Assembly (NCBI GenBank): GCA_030145015.1
Contig: JAQYWI010000125.1
Span: 1-16,464, forward strand
From: Desulfobacterales bacterium
Lineage (GTDB): Bacteria > Desulfobacterota > Desulfobacteria > Desulfobacterales > JAHEIW01
DNA length: 16,464 nucleotides
Reading direction: 5' to 3'
Shown: positions 1 to 6,863 of the stretch, piece after piece
How positions within the stretch are numbered: the stretch's first letter is position 1
Layout: every line of letters starts with the position of its first letter
Translations under genes and position numbers: made by a program
Notes under the pieces: generated by a model
Databases searched by the model: none
What the model was told of the DNA's origin: nothing
The model's input: only the letters and a program-made list of their open reading frames with translations

Positions 1-1
1 G

Positions 2-130
2 GAGGTCAGCACGGTCTTTAAAATGGCTTCCCGTAATTATGTCCTTTCTTCCGGCAAGATTATTGCCGAAGGAACGGGTGAACAATTGCTGCAAGATGAG
101 GTCTTGCGGAAAACATATCTGGGTCTATAG
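2..130 (+). CDS. Branched-chain amino acid-type ABC transporter ATPase, C-terminal end (LivF-like, partial)
   Basis: This is the last 42 codons of a gene that begins before the window; the frame runs from base 2 to a TAG at 128-130. The peptide contains RNYVLSSGKIIAEGTGEQLL and ends in LRKTYLGL. That matches the C-terminus of LivF-type ATPases, which typically read like GYVLETGRIVLEGTAEELL followed by VRKAYLG. LivF hydrolyses ATP on the cytoplasmic side of an uptake system for branched-chain amino acids; relatives often import aromatic or other organic acids. Its position upstream of acyl-CoA catabolic genes fits substrate uptake, but that is inference. The Walker motifs lie outside the window, so the family call rests on this tail alone. 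Confidence 0.8.
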   Translation, partial: EVSTVFKMASRNYVLSSGKIIAEGTGEQLLQDEVLRKTYLGL

Positions 131-201
131 CATCCTGTCCCCCAAAGATGTTACGGAATTTGTGTGATATATTTTAGTCCAGCTGAGCTCTTTAATTCGG
201 A

Positions 202-318
202 AAATCCCAAGCAACAAATCACAAATAACAAACAATATCCAAATTCGAATTTTCAATGATTCAAACATGTTTGGAATTTGAAAGTAATTTGGAATTTGGT
301 GCTTGAAATTTGGGATTT
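202..318. repeat. Imperfect inverted-repeat element upstream of the hydroxyacyl-CoA dehydrogenase gene
   Basis: The A+T-rich region between the LivF tail and the next gene contains an imperfect inverted repeat. AAATCCCA at 202-209 is the reverse complement of TGGGATTT at 311-318. AAGCAACAAAT at 209-219 pairs, with one mismatch, with the strand opposite ATTTGGTGCTT near 294-304. CCAAATTC at 239-246 is complementary to GAATTTGG at 292-299, and a second GGAATTTG lies at 273-280. The right arm carries about nine extra bases, so pairing is bulged. It could be a degenerate miniature element, or form a hairpin in the leader of the gene at 379. Nothing in it looks coding. Confidence 0.55.
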
Positions 319-367
319 AATCAACTTTATTTTTAAAAAAGAAAATTGATAAATGCTCAAAACCGTT

Positions 368-372
368 GGAGG
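368..372 (+). promoter_or_regulatory. Ribosome binding site deciding the start at 379
   Basis: GGAGG at 368-372 lies six bases before the ATG at 379. It favours this start over an upstream in-frame TTG/ATT-type start near 346, which has no comparable site. Confidence 0.75.
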
Positions 373-378
373 AAAGCA

Positions 379-1257
379 ATGCAGGTAACAAAAGTACTAG
401 TCGTTGGTTCCGGCTTAATGGGAAGCGGTATTGCCCAGGTGTGCGCCCAGGCAGGTATCCACGTATTTTTAAACGATGTCTCCCGGGAGGCCCTCGATAA
501 GGCCATCAAAAACATCGAATGGTCGGTAGGCAAGTTCATCGAAAAAGGTAAATTAGCTGAAAAAAAGGAAGCCATAATCGACCGTATTACCCCGATCACA
601 GATCTGGGTCCAGCCAAAGACATCGATCTGGCAATCGAAGCGGTCTTCGAGCAACTTGAACTTAAGCAGGAGGTCTTTGAAAAGCTCGATCAATTGTGCG
701 CTCCGCACACACTGCTTGCCAGCAACACCTCGGCCATACCCATCAGTGACCTGGCTGCTGTGACCCATCGCGCCGATAAGGTTCTGGGACTGCATTTTTT
801 CAGCCCGGTCCCCATGATGCAGGTTGTTGAAGTCGTCAAGGGGATGGCCACAACGGAAGATTCGGCCCGGGCCGGACGGGACTTTGTGGAAAAGATCGGA
901 AAAGAACCGGTCACGGTAAATCGCGATGTACCCGGATTTGCGATTAATCGAATCAATTTCCCTTCAACCATCGAGGCGATGAACCTGGTCGAACAGGGCG
1001 TTGTCTCGGTCGAAGATGTCGATAAAGGCGTGCGGCTGGGTCTTGGTAGGAAAATGGGAATTTTCGAGACCGGCGACATGGTGGGACTGGATGTCACCTA
1101 TGGCGCCTTGATGGCCATGTATCATGAGACCGGTGATTCCCGCTGGTACCCGCCCCTTTTGTTAAGGCGCAAAGTCAAGGCCGGGCATTTGGGCCGTAAA
1201 ACCGGACGCGGATGGTACCCATATAATCCGGACGGCAGCAAAAAAAATAATTCTTAA
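379..1257 (+). CDS. 3-hydroxyacyl-CoA dehydrogenase (3-hydroxybutyryl-CoA dehydrogenase family)
   Basis: A soluble NAD(P)-dependent dehydrogenase of 292 residues, the usual length for the Hbd/PaaH family, oxidising a 3-hydroxyacyl-CoA to the 3-oxoacyl-CoA. The N-terminal Rossmann motif is GSGLMGSGIA, about ten residues from the start. Family catalytic segments follow in order: ASNTSAIPIS (Ser), GLHFFSP (His), VVEVVKG (Glu) and the GFAINRI segment (Asn). The C-terminal helical domain has the LGRKMGIFETGDMVGLD segment and ends in GRKTGRGWYPY. The start is set by a good ribosome site six bases upstream. It is the first gene of the plus-strand run, 70 bases before the FrhB-like gene. Its acyl chain is unknown: a 3-hydroxybutyryl-CoA or ring-derived 3-hydroxy-dicarboxyl-CoA substrate are both possible. 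A second dehydrogenase of this family is fused in the gene at 10845. Confidence 0.92.
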   Translation: MQVTKVLVVGSGLMGSGIAQVCAQAGIHVFLNDVSREALDKAIKNIEWSVGKFIEKGKLAEKKEAIIDRITPITDLGPAKDIDLAIEAVFEQLELKQEVFEKLDQLCAPHTLLASNTSAIPISDLAAVTHRADKVLGLHFFSPVPMMQVVEVVKGMATTEDSARAGRDFVEKIGKEPVTVNRDVPGFAINRINFPSTIEAMNLVEQGVVSVEDVDKGVRLGLGRKMGIFETGDMVGLDVTYGALMAMYHETGDSRWYPPLLLRRKVKAGHLGRKTGRGWYPYNPDGSKKNNS

Positions 1258-1327
1258 GCTTGCAGGATTTGCATATTAATGGCAAATAATTCAGGATTTA
1301 AATTTTTCACACGGAGGTTGTTTCAGC

Positions 1328-2473
1328 ATGCACGTTTTTGGATCCAGCGAACTGATTGAAGACGTCCTTGATAAGGATCTTTGTATCGGGTGCGGGGCAT
1401 GTGTAGAGCTGTGTCCTTATTTTAAGAACTATAAGGGCAAAACGGCGATACTTTTTCCGTGCACCCTCACCCGGGGACGATGCTTTGCTTTCTGTCCCAA
1501 AGCGGAGGTCGACCTGGATGTCCTCGCAAATCGATTCTGGGACGCCCCTTATGAAGGCACTCCCCTGGGAAAATATCGCAAGGTGTTGACGGCCCGGGTC
1601 GGTGAAAAGATGGAAAAATCGGCTTTTCAGGCCGGGGGAACTGTTTCGGCCCTGATGACCCTGGCCTTGAAAAGCAGTCTAATCGATGCGGCCGCGCTCA
1701 CCGATCAGGAGGACATGATCGCCGTACCCCGCCTGATTACCCGTGCTGAAGACGTTTCCGAGTGTGCCGGTTCCAAGTTTATGGCGGCCCCTACCCTGTC
1801 GGTCGTCAACCGGGGCGCTATTCAGGGATATGAGCGCATGGGCGTGGTGGGGACACCGTGCCAGCTTACGGCCGTTGCTCAAATGAAATCGAATCCACTC
1901 AACCGGGAAAACTTCAAAGATCCGGTGGCATTGACAGTGGGATTGTTTTGCACCTGGGCCATAGACACCCGTCGACTTATGCCCCTGCTGACCGAATGCA
2001 TCGGAGATGCATGCATTCAGGGCATGGATATGCCGCCCCCGCCGTCGGAAATCATGGTGATCGATACCGATGCGGGCAAGGTCGAAATCCCGCTGGAAAG
2101 AATCCGCAAACTGGTGCCAAAGGGCTGCCATGTATGCCCGGATATGACGTCGGAATGGGCGGATGTTTCGGTGGGCGTACTTGAAGGCAAGCCCGATTGG
2201 AACACGTTGATCATCCGTACGCAAACGGGAGATGAGCTCGTCAAGGACGCTTGCAAGGAGGGCTATCTGGAAACGAAACCAATGCCTGCTGAAAATTTCA
2301 AGGATCTTTGCATTGCGGCTGCCAACAAAAAAAAGCGGGCACTGATTCGAGCCCGCGATCAGGGCTTGCTGAATACCACCGCAAAAGACCAGCACTCGGT
2401 TTTGCGGCTTCGATCCGAAGTTGTAGAAAAAATTATTAAAAACGATATGGAGGAAAAATGTCACGCCTCATAG
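1328..2473 (+). CDS. Iron-sulfur flavoprotein, coenzyme F420 hydrogenase/dehydrogenase beta-subunit (FrhB/FdhB) family
   Basis: A 381-residue protein with an N-terminal ferredoxin-like part and an FrhB/FdhB core. Residues 19-30 read CIGCGACVELCP, a complete [4Fe-4S] motif. A second cysteine group, C45, C52 and C56-Pro, is irregular (Cys-x6-Cys-x3-Cys-Pro). The core has the hallmark VGTPCQL at about 174-180, LFC at 208 and the CHVCPDM-x5-ADVSVG segment at 267-283, typical of these flavin electron-transfer subunits. Members usually pass electrons between a flavin and ferredoxin, F420 or NAD(P)H. A GGAGG at 1313-1317 supports the ATG. The last 16 bases overlap the start of the IorA-like gene, implying translational coupling and probably a physical complex. 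The electron partner cannot be read from sequence; F420 is unlikely given the inferred lineage. Confidence 0.85.
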   Translation: MHVFGSSELIEDVLDKDLCIGCGACVELCPYFKNYKGKTAILFPCTLTRGRCFAFCPKAEVDLDVLANRFWDAPYEGTPLGKYRKVLTARVGEKMEKSAFQAGGTVSALMTLALKSSLIDAAALTDQEDMIAVPRLITRAEDVSECAGSKFMAAPTLSVVNRGAIQGYERMGVVGTPCQLTAVAQMKSNPLNRENFKDPVALTVGLFCTWAIDTRRLMPLLTECIGDACIQGMDMPPPPSEIMVIDTDAGKVEIPLERIRKLVPKGCHVCPDMTSEWADVSVGVLEGKPDWNTLIIRTQTGDELVKDACKEGYLETKPMPAENFKDLCIAAANKKKRALIRARDQGLLNTTAKDQHSVLRLRSEVVEKIIKNDMEEKCHAS

Positions 2474-4392
2474 AAACGCAGGCCGGAGAACGCCAACTGC
2501 TGATGGGTAACGAAGCCATCGCCCGTGGGGCGCTTGAGGCCGGCATCAGCGTTGCTGCGGGATATCCCGGTACGCCCTCTTCCGATATTATTGAAAGTCT
2601 TGCCGGGGTGGCCAGAGAAATGCACCTCTATGTGGAATGGTCAACCAATGAAAAAGTCGCCATGGAGGTGGCCGCCGCCGCGTCTTTTGCGGGTCTCAGA
2701 TCCCTTTGTGTCATGAAACAAAACGGCGTGAACGTTGCCTCTGATTTCTTGCTGCACCTGGCGGCTTCGGGTACCAGGGGCGGAATGGTACTGGTGCCCT
2801 GCGATGACCCGGGAGCACTCTCGAGTGCCAATGAAGGCGAATCGCGTCATTTTGCACGAATGTTGGAAATTCCCCTGCTGGAACCCGGCAATTTCCAGGA
2901 AGCCAAGGACATGATCAAATGGGCTTTTGAGCTCTCTGAGGAAATCCGCAATGTGGTGATGGTCCGCAGTGTCACCCGTTTGTCCCACGCCAGCGGCAAC
3001 GTGGTCTTTGATCATCTGCCGCAGATTGAAAGAAATGCCTTTTTTAAGTGCGACGGGCCTGCTCTTGATCCCATGGAAGGTCCGCTATTCAGTATGCCGG
3101 TCACCATAAAACATACCCGGCAGCAGGAAAAACTTCCACAGGCTGTAGCAAAATTCGAAGAATCACCCTTCAACAATTACACGGGTCCGGAAACCCCCGA
3201 GCTTTTAATTATTAGCAGTAGTGCGTGCCACCTCTACAGCAAGGAAGCGATTCATATCCTGGGGATCGATGACCGGGTCGGATTGCTGAAAATGGGGACC
3301 ACCTGGCCCCTGCCCCCCAATTTTATGGAAAAATATTTAAGTCTCACCGACAACATTTTAATCGTTGAAGAAGTCATCCCATTTTTGGAAGAAAACGTTA
3401 AAATCCTTTCGGCGGAACTCGCGTCTCAAATTGGTGCCAAGACGTTTTTCGGCAAAAAGGACGGCTCTATTCCCACGGTGGGGGAAATGAATCCGGATCT
3501 GGTCATAGCGGCGCTTTGCAAAATACTTAAGATTGAAAACGACGGGGTGCCTGAAATCTATACCAACCGTGCCCAGGAACTGTTTTCTGCCGGAGCACCC
3601 CATCGGGATATGACTTTTTGTGCCGGTTGTCCCCACCGGGCTTCGTTCTGGTCCATTCATAACGCCCTTCAAATGGACAACCGCCAGGGATTTGTTTGCG
3701 GCGATATCGGCTGTTATTCTTTGGCCATGCTCCCCACCGGATACAGCACATTGAAAACCCTGCATTCGATGGGCTCCGGAATGGGGATCGCCAGTGGGTT
3801 TGGAAAATTAGGCGCCTTCGGCTTTGACCAGCCGGTGCTGGCGGTTTGCGGCGACTCCACCTTTTTTCACGCGGTTTTACCGGCCCTGGTCAATGCCGTC
3901 CATCACCAGTCCGATATTACCCTTGTGGTTCTGGATAACAGCGGCACGGCCATGACCGGTTTTCAACCCCATCCGGGTTTACCGGTGGATGCCGCCGGCA
4001 ACGAAGTTCCGGCTATCGATGTTACCCGCCTAGCCCAGTCCATGGGCGCCTTTGTTCGGATTTGCGATCCTTTTGATCTGGAATCCACCCAGAAAATCCT
4101 TTTGGAGTTACTTGAACAAAAGGGTGTCAATATATTGGTATTAAGGCAAATTTGTGCATTAAGTCCTGAAAAAAAGGCCGGGAAAGGTTTTGAGATGAGC
4201 GTCGATGAGCCCACCTGCATCGGTGAAAATTGCGGATGCAATCAGCTGTGCACGCGCATTTTCAAATGTCCGGGACTGATCTGGAACAAAGAAAAAAAGG
4301 TATCCCATATTGACGAGGTCATTTGTACCGGCTGCGGCGTGTGTGCCTCCATCTGCCCTTCTGCCGCAATCAGAAAAAAGGAGGTGGCCTAA
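2458..4392 (+). CDS. iorA: Indolepyruvate:ferredoxin oxidoreductase-type alpha subunit (2-oxoacid:ferredoxin oxidoreductase)
   Basis: A 644-residue thiamine-diphosphate enzyme subunit; the family oxidatively decarboxylates aryl- or branched 2-oxoacids to acyl-CoA and reduces ferredoxin. The N-terminal pyrimidine-binding domain has GYPGTPSSDI (35-44) and WSTNEKVAMEVAAAASFAG (61-79). The ThDP-binding part has FCAGCPHR (387-394), CGDIGCYSL (414-422), MGSGMGIASGF (438-448), CGDSTFFH (464-471) and LDNSGTAMTGFQPHPG (492-507), all characteristic of IorA. The C-terminal ferredoxin domain has C623, C626, C629 and C633-Pro in a regular motif. A preceding irregular group has C587, C592, C594, C598 and C604-Pro. 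GGAGG at 2449-2453 lies four bases before the ATG, inside the end of the FrhB-like gene. The true 2-oxoacid is unknown, and a role purely in supplying reduced ferredoxin is possible. Confidence 0.9.
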   Translation: MSRLIETQAGERQLLMGNEAIARGALEAGISVAAGYPGTPSSDIIESLAGVAREMHLYVEWSTNEKVAMEVAAAASFAGLRSLCVMKQNGVNVASDFLLHLAASGTRGGMVLVPCDDPGALSSANEGESRHFARMLEIPLLEPGNFQEAKDMIKWAFELSEEIRNVVMVRSVTRLSHASGNVVFDHLPQIERNAFFKCDGPALDPMEGPLFSMPVTIKHTRQQEKLPQAVAKFEESPFNNYTGPETPELLIISSSACHLYSKEAIHILGIDDRVGLLKMGTTWPLPPNFMEKYLSLTDNILIVEEVIPFLEENVKILSAELASQIGAKTFFGKKDGSIPTVGEMNPDLVIAALCKILKIENDGVPEIYTNRAQELFSAGAPHRDMTFCAGCPHRASFWSIHNALQMDNRQGFVCGDIGCYSLAMLPTGYSTLKTLHSMGSGMGIASGFGKLGAFGFDQPVLAVCGDSTFFHAVLPALVNAVHHQSDITLVVLDNSGTAMTGFQPHPGLPVDAAGNEVPAIDVTRLAQSMGAFVRICDPFDLESTQKILLELLEQKGVNILVLRQICALSPEKKAGKGFEMSVDEPTCIGENCGCNQLCTRIFKCPGLIWNKEKKVSHIDEVICTGCGVCASICPSAAIRKKEVA

Positions 4393-4395
4393 ACC

Positions 4396-5025
4396 ATGCG
4401 ACGTACCAAATTGAGCTGCGACCCGTATAACGTTATCATTACCGGTGTCGGCGGACAGGGAAATGTAACGGCCTCCCGGGTGGTAGGCGGCATGCTGTCC
4501 TGCAAAGGCTTTAATGTAACCATTGGAGAAACCTTTGGGGCCTCCCAGCGCGGTGGATCGGTAATGAGCCATTTGAGAATTTCTGCGGACTCAAGCTGGT
4601 CACCGCAAATCCCCAAAGGCCAAAGTCATCTGGTCATCTCCCTGGAACCCACAGAGGCTATCCGGGTACTGAAGGATTATGGCAATCCGAAGGTTGCGGT
4701 TATTTGCAATACCCGCCCGGTTCATTCCATCGGTGTTATTTCCGGTGATCAAGCCTATCCTGAGCTCAAGGACCTTAAAACCTGGATAGCGGAATTATCC
4801 CAATCGGCCTGGTTTATCGATGCAACCGATCGGGCCCTGGAGATGGGAAATCCCATTTTTGGCAATATTATGATGATCGGCGCAGCCGCCGGCATTGGTC
4901 TGTTGCCGCTTGAGCGTGAAGACTTTATATCCGTCATTTCCGGAATGGTTGGTCCTGATAAAGTGGCGCTCAATTTGTCCGCCTATGATTTAGGCCAGGA
5001 AATGGTTAACCGTTTAAATGACTAG
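4396..5025 (+). CDS. iorB: Indolepyruvate:ferredoxin oxidoreductase-type beta subunit (gamma-domain protein)
   Basis: A 209-residue partner of the IorA-like subunit. It starts three bases after the iorA stop, with GGAGG at 4380-4384 as ribosome site. The N-terminus has the nucleotide/CoA-binding signature TGVGGQGNV (16-24), then GETFGASQRGGSVMSHLR (about 44-61), typical of the 2-oxoacid:acceptor oxidoreductase gamma/IorB family. Length is normal for a stand-alone IorB. In the heterotetrameric family enzyme this subunit helps bind CoA and completes the active site. The separate iorA and iorB genes fit the indolepyruvate type rather than single-chain pyruvate:ferredoxin oxidoreductase. The nitroreductase gene begins 12 bases further on, so the four genes from 1328 to 5865 are very likely one transcript. 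Confidence 0.9.
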   Translation: MRRTKLSCDPYNVIITGVGGQGNVTASRVVGGMLSCKGFNVTIGETFGASQRGGSVMSHLRISADSSWSPQIPKGQSHLVISLEPTEAIRVLKDYGNPKVAVICNTRPVHSIGVISGDQAYPELKDLKTWIAELSQSAWFIDATDRALEMGNPIFGNIMMIGAAAGIGLLPLEREDFISVISGMVGPDKVALNLSAYDLGQEMVNRLND

Positions 5026-5037
5026 AGGAAAATAATA

Positions 5038-5865
5038 ATGAGCCTGTTGAATGTTGATGAGACCAAATGCAAACGAGACGGATTCTGCGTGAGAGACTGC
5101 CCCAGGGCCATTATCCGCATCAAAGACCAAGAAAGCTATCCGCAACTGGTGCCGGGAGGCGAACAATCCTGTATGACCTGCGGCCACTGCGTGGCGGTCT
5201 GCCCGCACGGCGCTATGAGCCACACCAGGGTTCCCATTGAGGATTGCTCACCGATCCAGAAGGAACTGGTCATAAATGAACCCCAGGTGGTGCAATTTTT
5301 GCGCTCGCGCCGTTCCATACGCCAATTTAAAGACAAGCCCGTCGAGAAGCAAAAGATTAGGAGATTAATTGAGATTGCGCGCTATGCCCCAACGGCCAGC
5401 AACACCCAGCTGGTTGAATGGCTGGTTTTCGCGGACAGGGATACAGTCAAAGAATTTGCCAAACTCGCGGCAGATTGGGCGCGCGCAATGCTGGAAAAAG
5501 ACCCTCAGGCCGCTCAAGGAAATCCTTATATTCCCGGCATCGTTGCCGCCTGGGACGCCGGTTATGATGCGGTTTTAAGAGGCGCAGCGGCCGTGGTTGT
5601 GGCTTCGGCACCTAAAGAAGATCATAACGGCACCGTAAATCTCACCCTGGCATTGTCCTATCTGGAACTGGCTGCCCCCGGCATGGGGCTGGGTACCTGC
5701 TGGGCAGGTCTGCTGCAAGGCGCGCTTTTGAGCTGGCCACCGCTTCAAAAGGCCATCGGTCTTCCCGAAGACCATTCACACCATTACCCGATGATGTTGG
5801 GATACCCCAAGGCGAAATACTTCCATCTGCCCCAGCGCAAACAGCCAAAAATCACCTGGAAGTAG
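5038..5865 (+). CDS. Nitroreductase-family flavoprotein with N-terminal ferredoxin domain
   Basis: A 275-residue fusion of a 2x[4Fe-4S] ferredoxin domain (about 1-65) and an FMN nitroreductase domain (about 83-275). The second cluster motif is complete: C45, C48, C51, C55-Pro. The first is C11-x2-D14-x2-C17-x3-C21-Pro, with Asp where the second Cys normally sits. The flavin domain opens with RSRRSIRQFKDKPV and has the IARYAPTASNTQ segment that usually contacts FMN. A glycine-rich GMGLGTCWAG segment lies near the C-terminus. Such proteins move electrons between ferredoxin and a flavin-bound substrate; the physiological substrate is often unknown. AGAGG overlapping the iorB stop codon is the likely ribosome site. 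It ends the redox module and is followed by a candidate terminator hairpin. Confidence 0.88.
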   Translation: MSLLNVDETKCKRDGFCVRDCPRAIIRIKDQESYPQLVPGGEQSCMTCGHCVAVCPHGAMSHTRVPIEDCSPIQKELVINEPQVVQFLRSRRSIRQFKDKPVEKQKIRRLIEIARYAPTASNTQLVEWLVFADRDTVKEFAKLAADWARAMLEKDPQAAQGNPYIPGIVAAWDAGYDAVLRGAAAVVVASAPKEDHNGTVNLTLALSYLELAAPGMGLGTCWAGLLQGALLSWPPLQKAIGLPEDHSHHYPMMLGYPKAKYFHLPQRKQPKITWK

Positions 5866-5876
5866 GTGTTCTGGAA

Positions 5877-5899
5877 GCTATCTCAAAGATAGTGGTTTA
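5877..5899 (+). terminator. Candidate weak intrinsic terminator after the redox module
   Basis: A perfect six-base stem, CTATCT at 5878-5883 and AGATAG at 5887-5892, encloses a CAA loop and is extended by a G-T pair. Only a short T-rich tail follows (TGGTTTAT), so it is a weak terminator by sequence. It sits 12 bases after the nitroreductase stop. Confidence 0.4.
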
Positions 5900-5948
5900 T
5901 ATGTGAAGACAGAGAAAAAAAGTTCTATAGGTGCTTCTAAGTCAGAAG

Positions 5949-6129
5949 TGCCTAAAATGCCTAAAATGATCTAAAGTGCCTAAAGTTAAGGTGTCGCTGC
6001 GCTCTATCTTTTATTATAATTATGATCGTTCGACCCAGCAATTGGACCCTGTCGATAGACCCTGAAGCTCTCCAAGGGAGGATTCTCGAAGGGTTGAGTT
6101 TTTCAATTTTAGGCATTTTAGATCATTTT
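5949..6129. repeat. Inverted-repeat element with tandem TGCCTAAA units between converging genes
   Basis: This 181-base element fills most of the 284-base gap between the converging nitroreductase genes. The left end has four near-tandem units of 9-10 bases: TGCCTAAAA at 5949 and 5958, TGATCTAAAG at 5967 and TGCCTAAAG at 5977. The region 5963-5987 can pair with 6105-6129 over about 25 positions, the only non-Watson-Crick pairs being two G-T pairs. The enclosed stretch of about 117 bases is more G+C-rich and contains GACCCTG twice (6045 and 6058). No credible reading frame lies inside. It resembles a non-autonomous mobile repeat, and may act as a two-way terminator in RNA form. Confidence 0.65.
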
Positions 6130-6149
6130 TAATTTTAGCTCATTTGCTT

Positions 6150-6815
6150 TTACCTGACCCATCTTACAAATTCTTCCAGGTGTCCCCTATTTCTCTCGAA
6201 TGAATTTACAGGCGCTTCCGTATCAGGCCAGCCGAGCGCGGCACCCATCACCAGACGTTTCGTTTCTGGAATTGAGAATACCTCCCTTACAATTTCAGGG
6301 TACGTGACAACAGCGGCTAATATGCAGGTGCCCAAGCCTTTGTCATGTGCCAGCAGACAGAAGGTTTGCAGAATAAGACCCACATCGAGCATGGCGAATT
6401 CCAGCAAAAGGGTTTTGTCTACGGTAAAAATAACCACCGCAGGTGCATCAAAAAAAGAGAGCATGCGGGCAAAATGGTCGATCCTTGCCTGCTGGTCTTC
6501 TCTGGCAATCGCAAGGGCTCCCAGAACACTTTTGCCCAGCTGCTTGTATCTCAGTTTATTGCTATCGGGCCAAACCTGGGGCATGGGAATATCGGTGGTA
6601 GACGCTTGGCCCTCTAAAAAAGCAGTTCGGTTTTTCTCTTTAAATTGTGCAAGCGATTTACCGGTTCCCACAACGATCTCCCATGGCTGCGTGTTACCCC
6701 AGGATGGCGACCACAGGGATTTATCTATAAGGTCCCTAATCATTTCTTCTGATACGGGCCTGGGCAAAAATTGACGGATGCTGCGCCGCCCGAGGACGGC
6801 TTCCTGCAGTTCCAT
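6150..6815 (-). CDS. Nitroreductase-family FMN oxidoreductase
   Basis: A 221-residue single-domain flavoprotein. It starts with the family signature GRRSIRQFLPRPV (residues 9-21), followed by SLWSPSWGNTQPWEIVV (about 33-49), the usual FMN-contact region. LAHDKGLGTC lies about two-thirds along and GAALGWPDTEAPVNSF near the C-terminus. The length is normal for the family, and unlike the gene at 5038 it has no ferredoxin domain. Family members use NAD(P)H to reduce nitroaromatics, quinones or enones; the natural substrate cannot be told. AGGAG (complement of 6821-6825) lies five bases before the ATG at 6815. It is the last gene of a minus-strand group, 48 bases after the SDR gene at 6864-7661. 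Confidence 0.9.
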   Translation of the reverse strand: MELQEAVLGRRSIRQFLPRPVSEEMIRDLIDKSLWSPSWGNTQPWEIVVGTGKSLAQFKEKNRTAFLEGQASTTDIPMPQVWPDSNKLRYKQLGKSVLGALAIAREDQQARIDHFARMLSFFDAPAVVIFTVDKTLLLEFAMLDVGLILQTFCLLAHDKGLGTCILAAVVTYPEIVREVFSIPETKRLVMGAALGWPDTEAPVNSFERNRGHLEEFVRWVR

Positions 6816-6863
6816 AAGTTCTCCTTTGATTAAAAAATTGTTTTCTAAATCTGATGATCAATG

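Noticed and set aside
1679..2464. A 261-codon open frame on the minus strand
   Set aside because: It is opposite the FrhB-like gene, whose cysteine motifs and coupling to iorA are clear; the antisense product shows no recognisable motif.
2458..5025. Pyruvate or 2-oxoglutarate:ferredoxin oxidoreductase
   Set aside because: The fused alpha/ThDP/ferredoxin layout, the TAMTGFQPHPG motif and a separate small IorB match the indolepyruvate type, although the real substrate remains open.
5949..5985. Tandem TGCCTAAA units as a possible CRISPR array
   Set aside because: The units are 9-10 bases and directly adjacent, with no spacers and no cas genes nearby; they form one arm of an inverted repeat.
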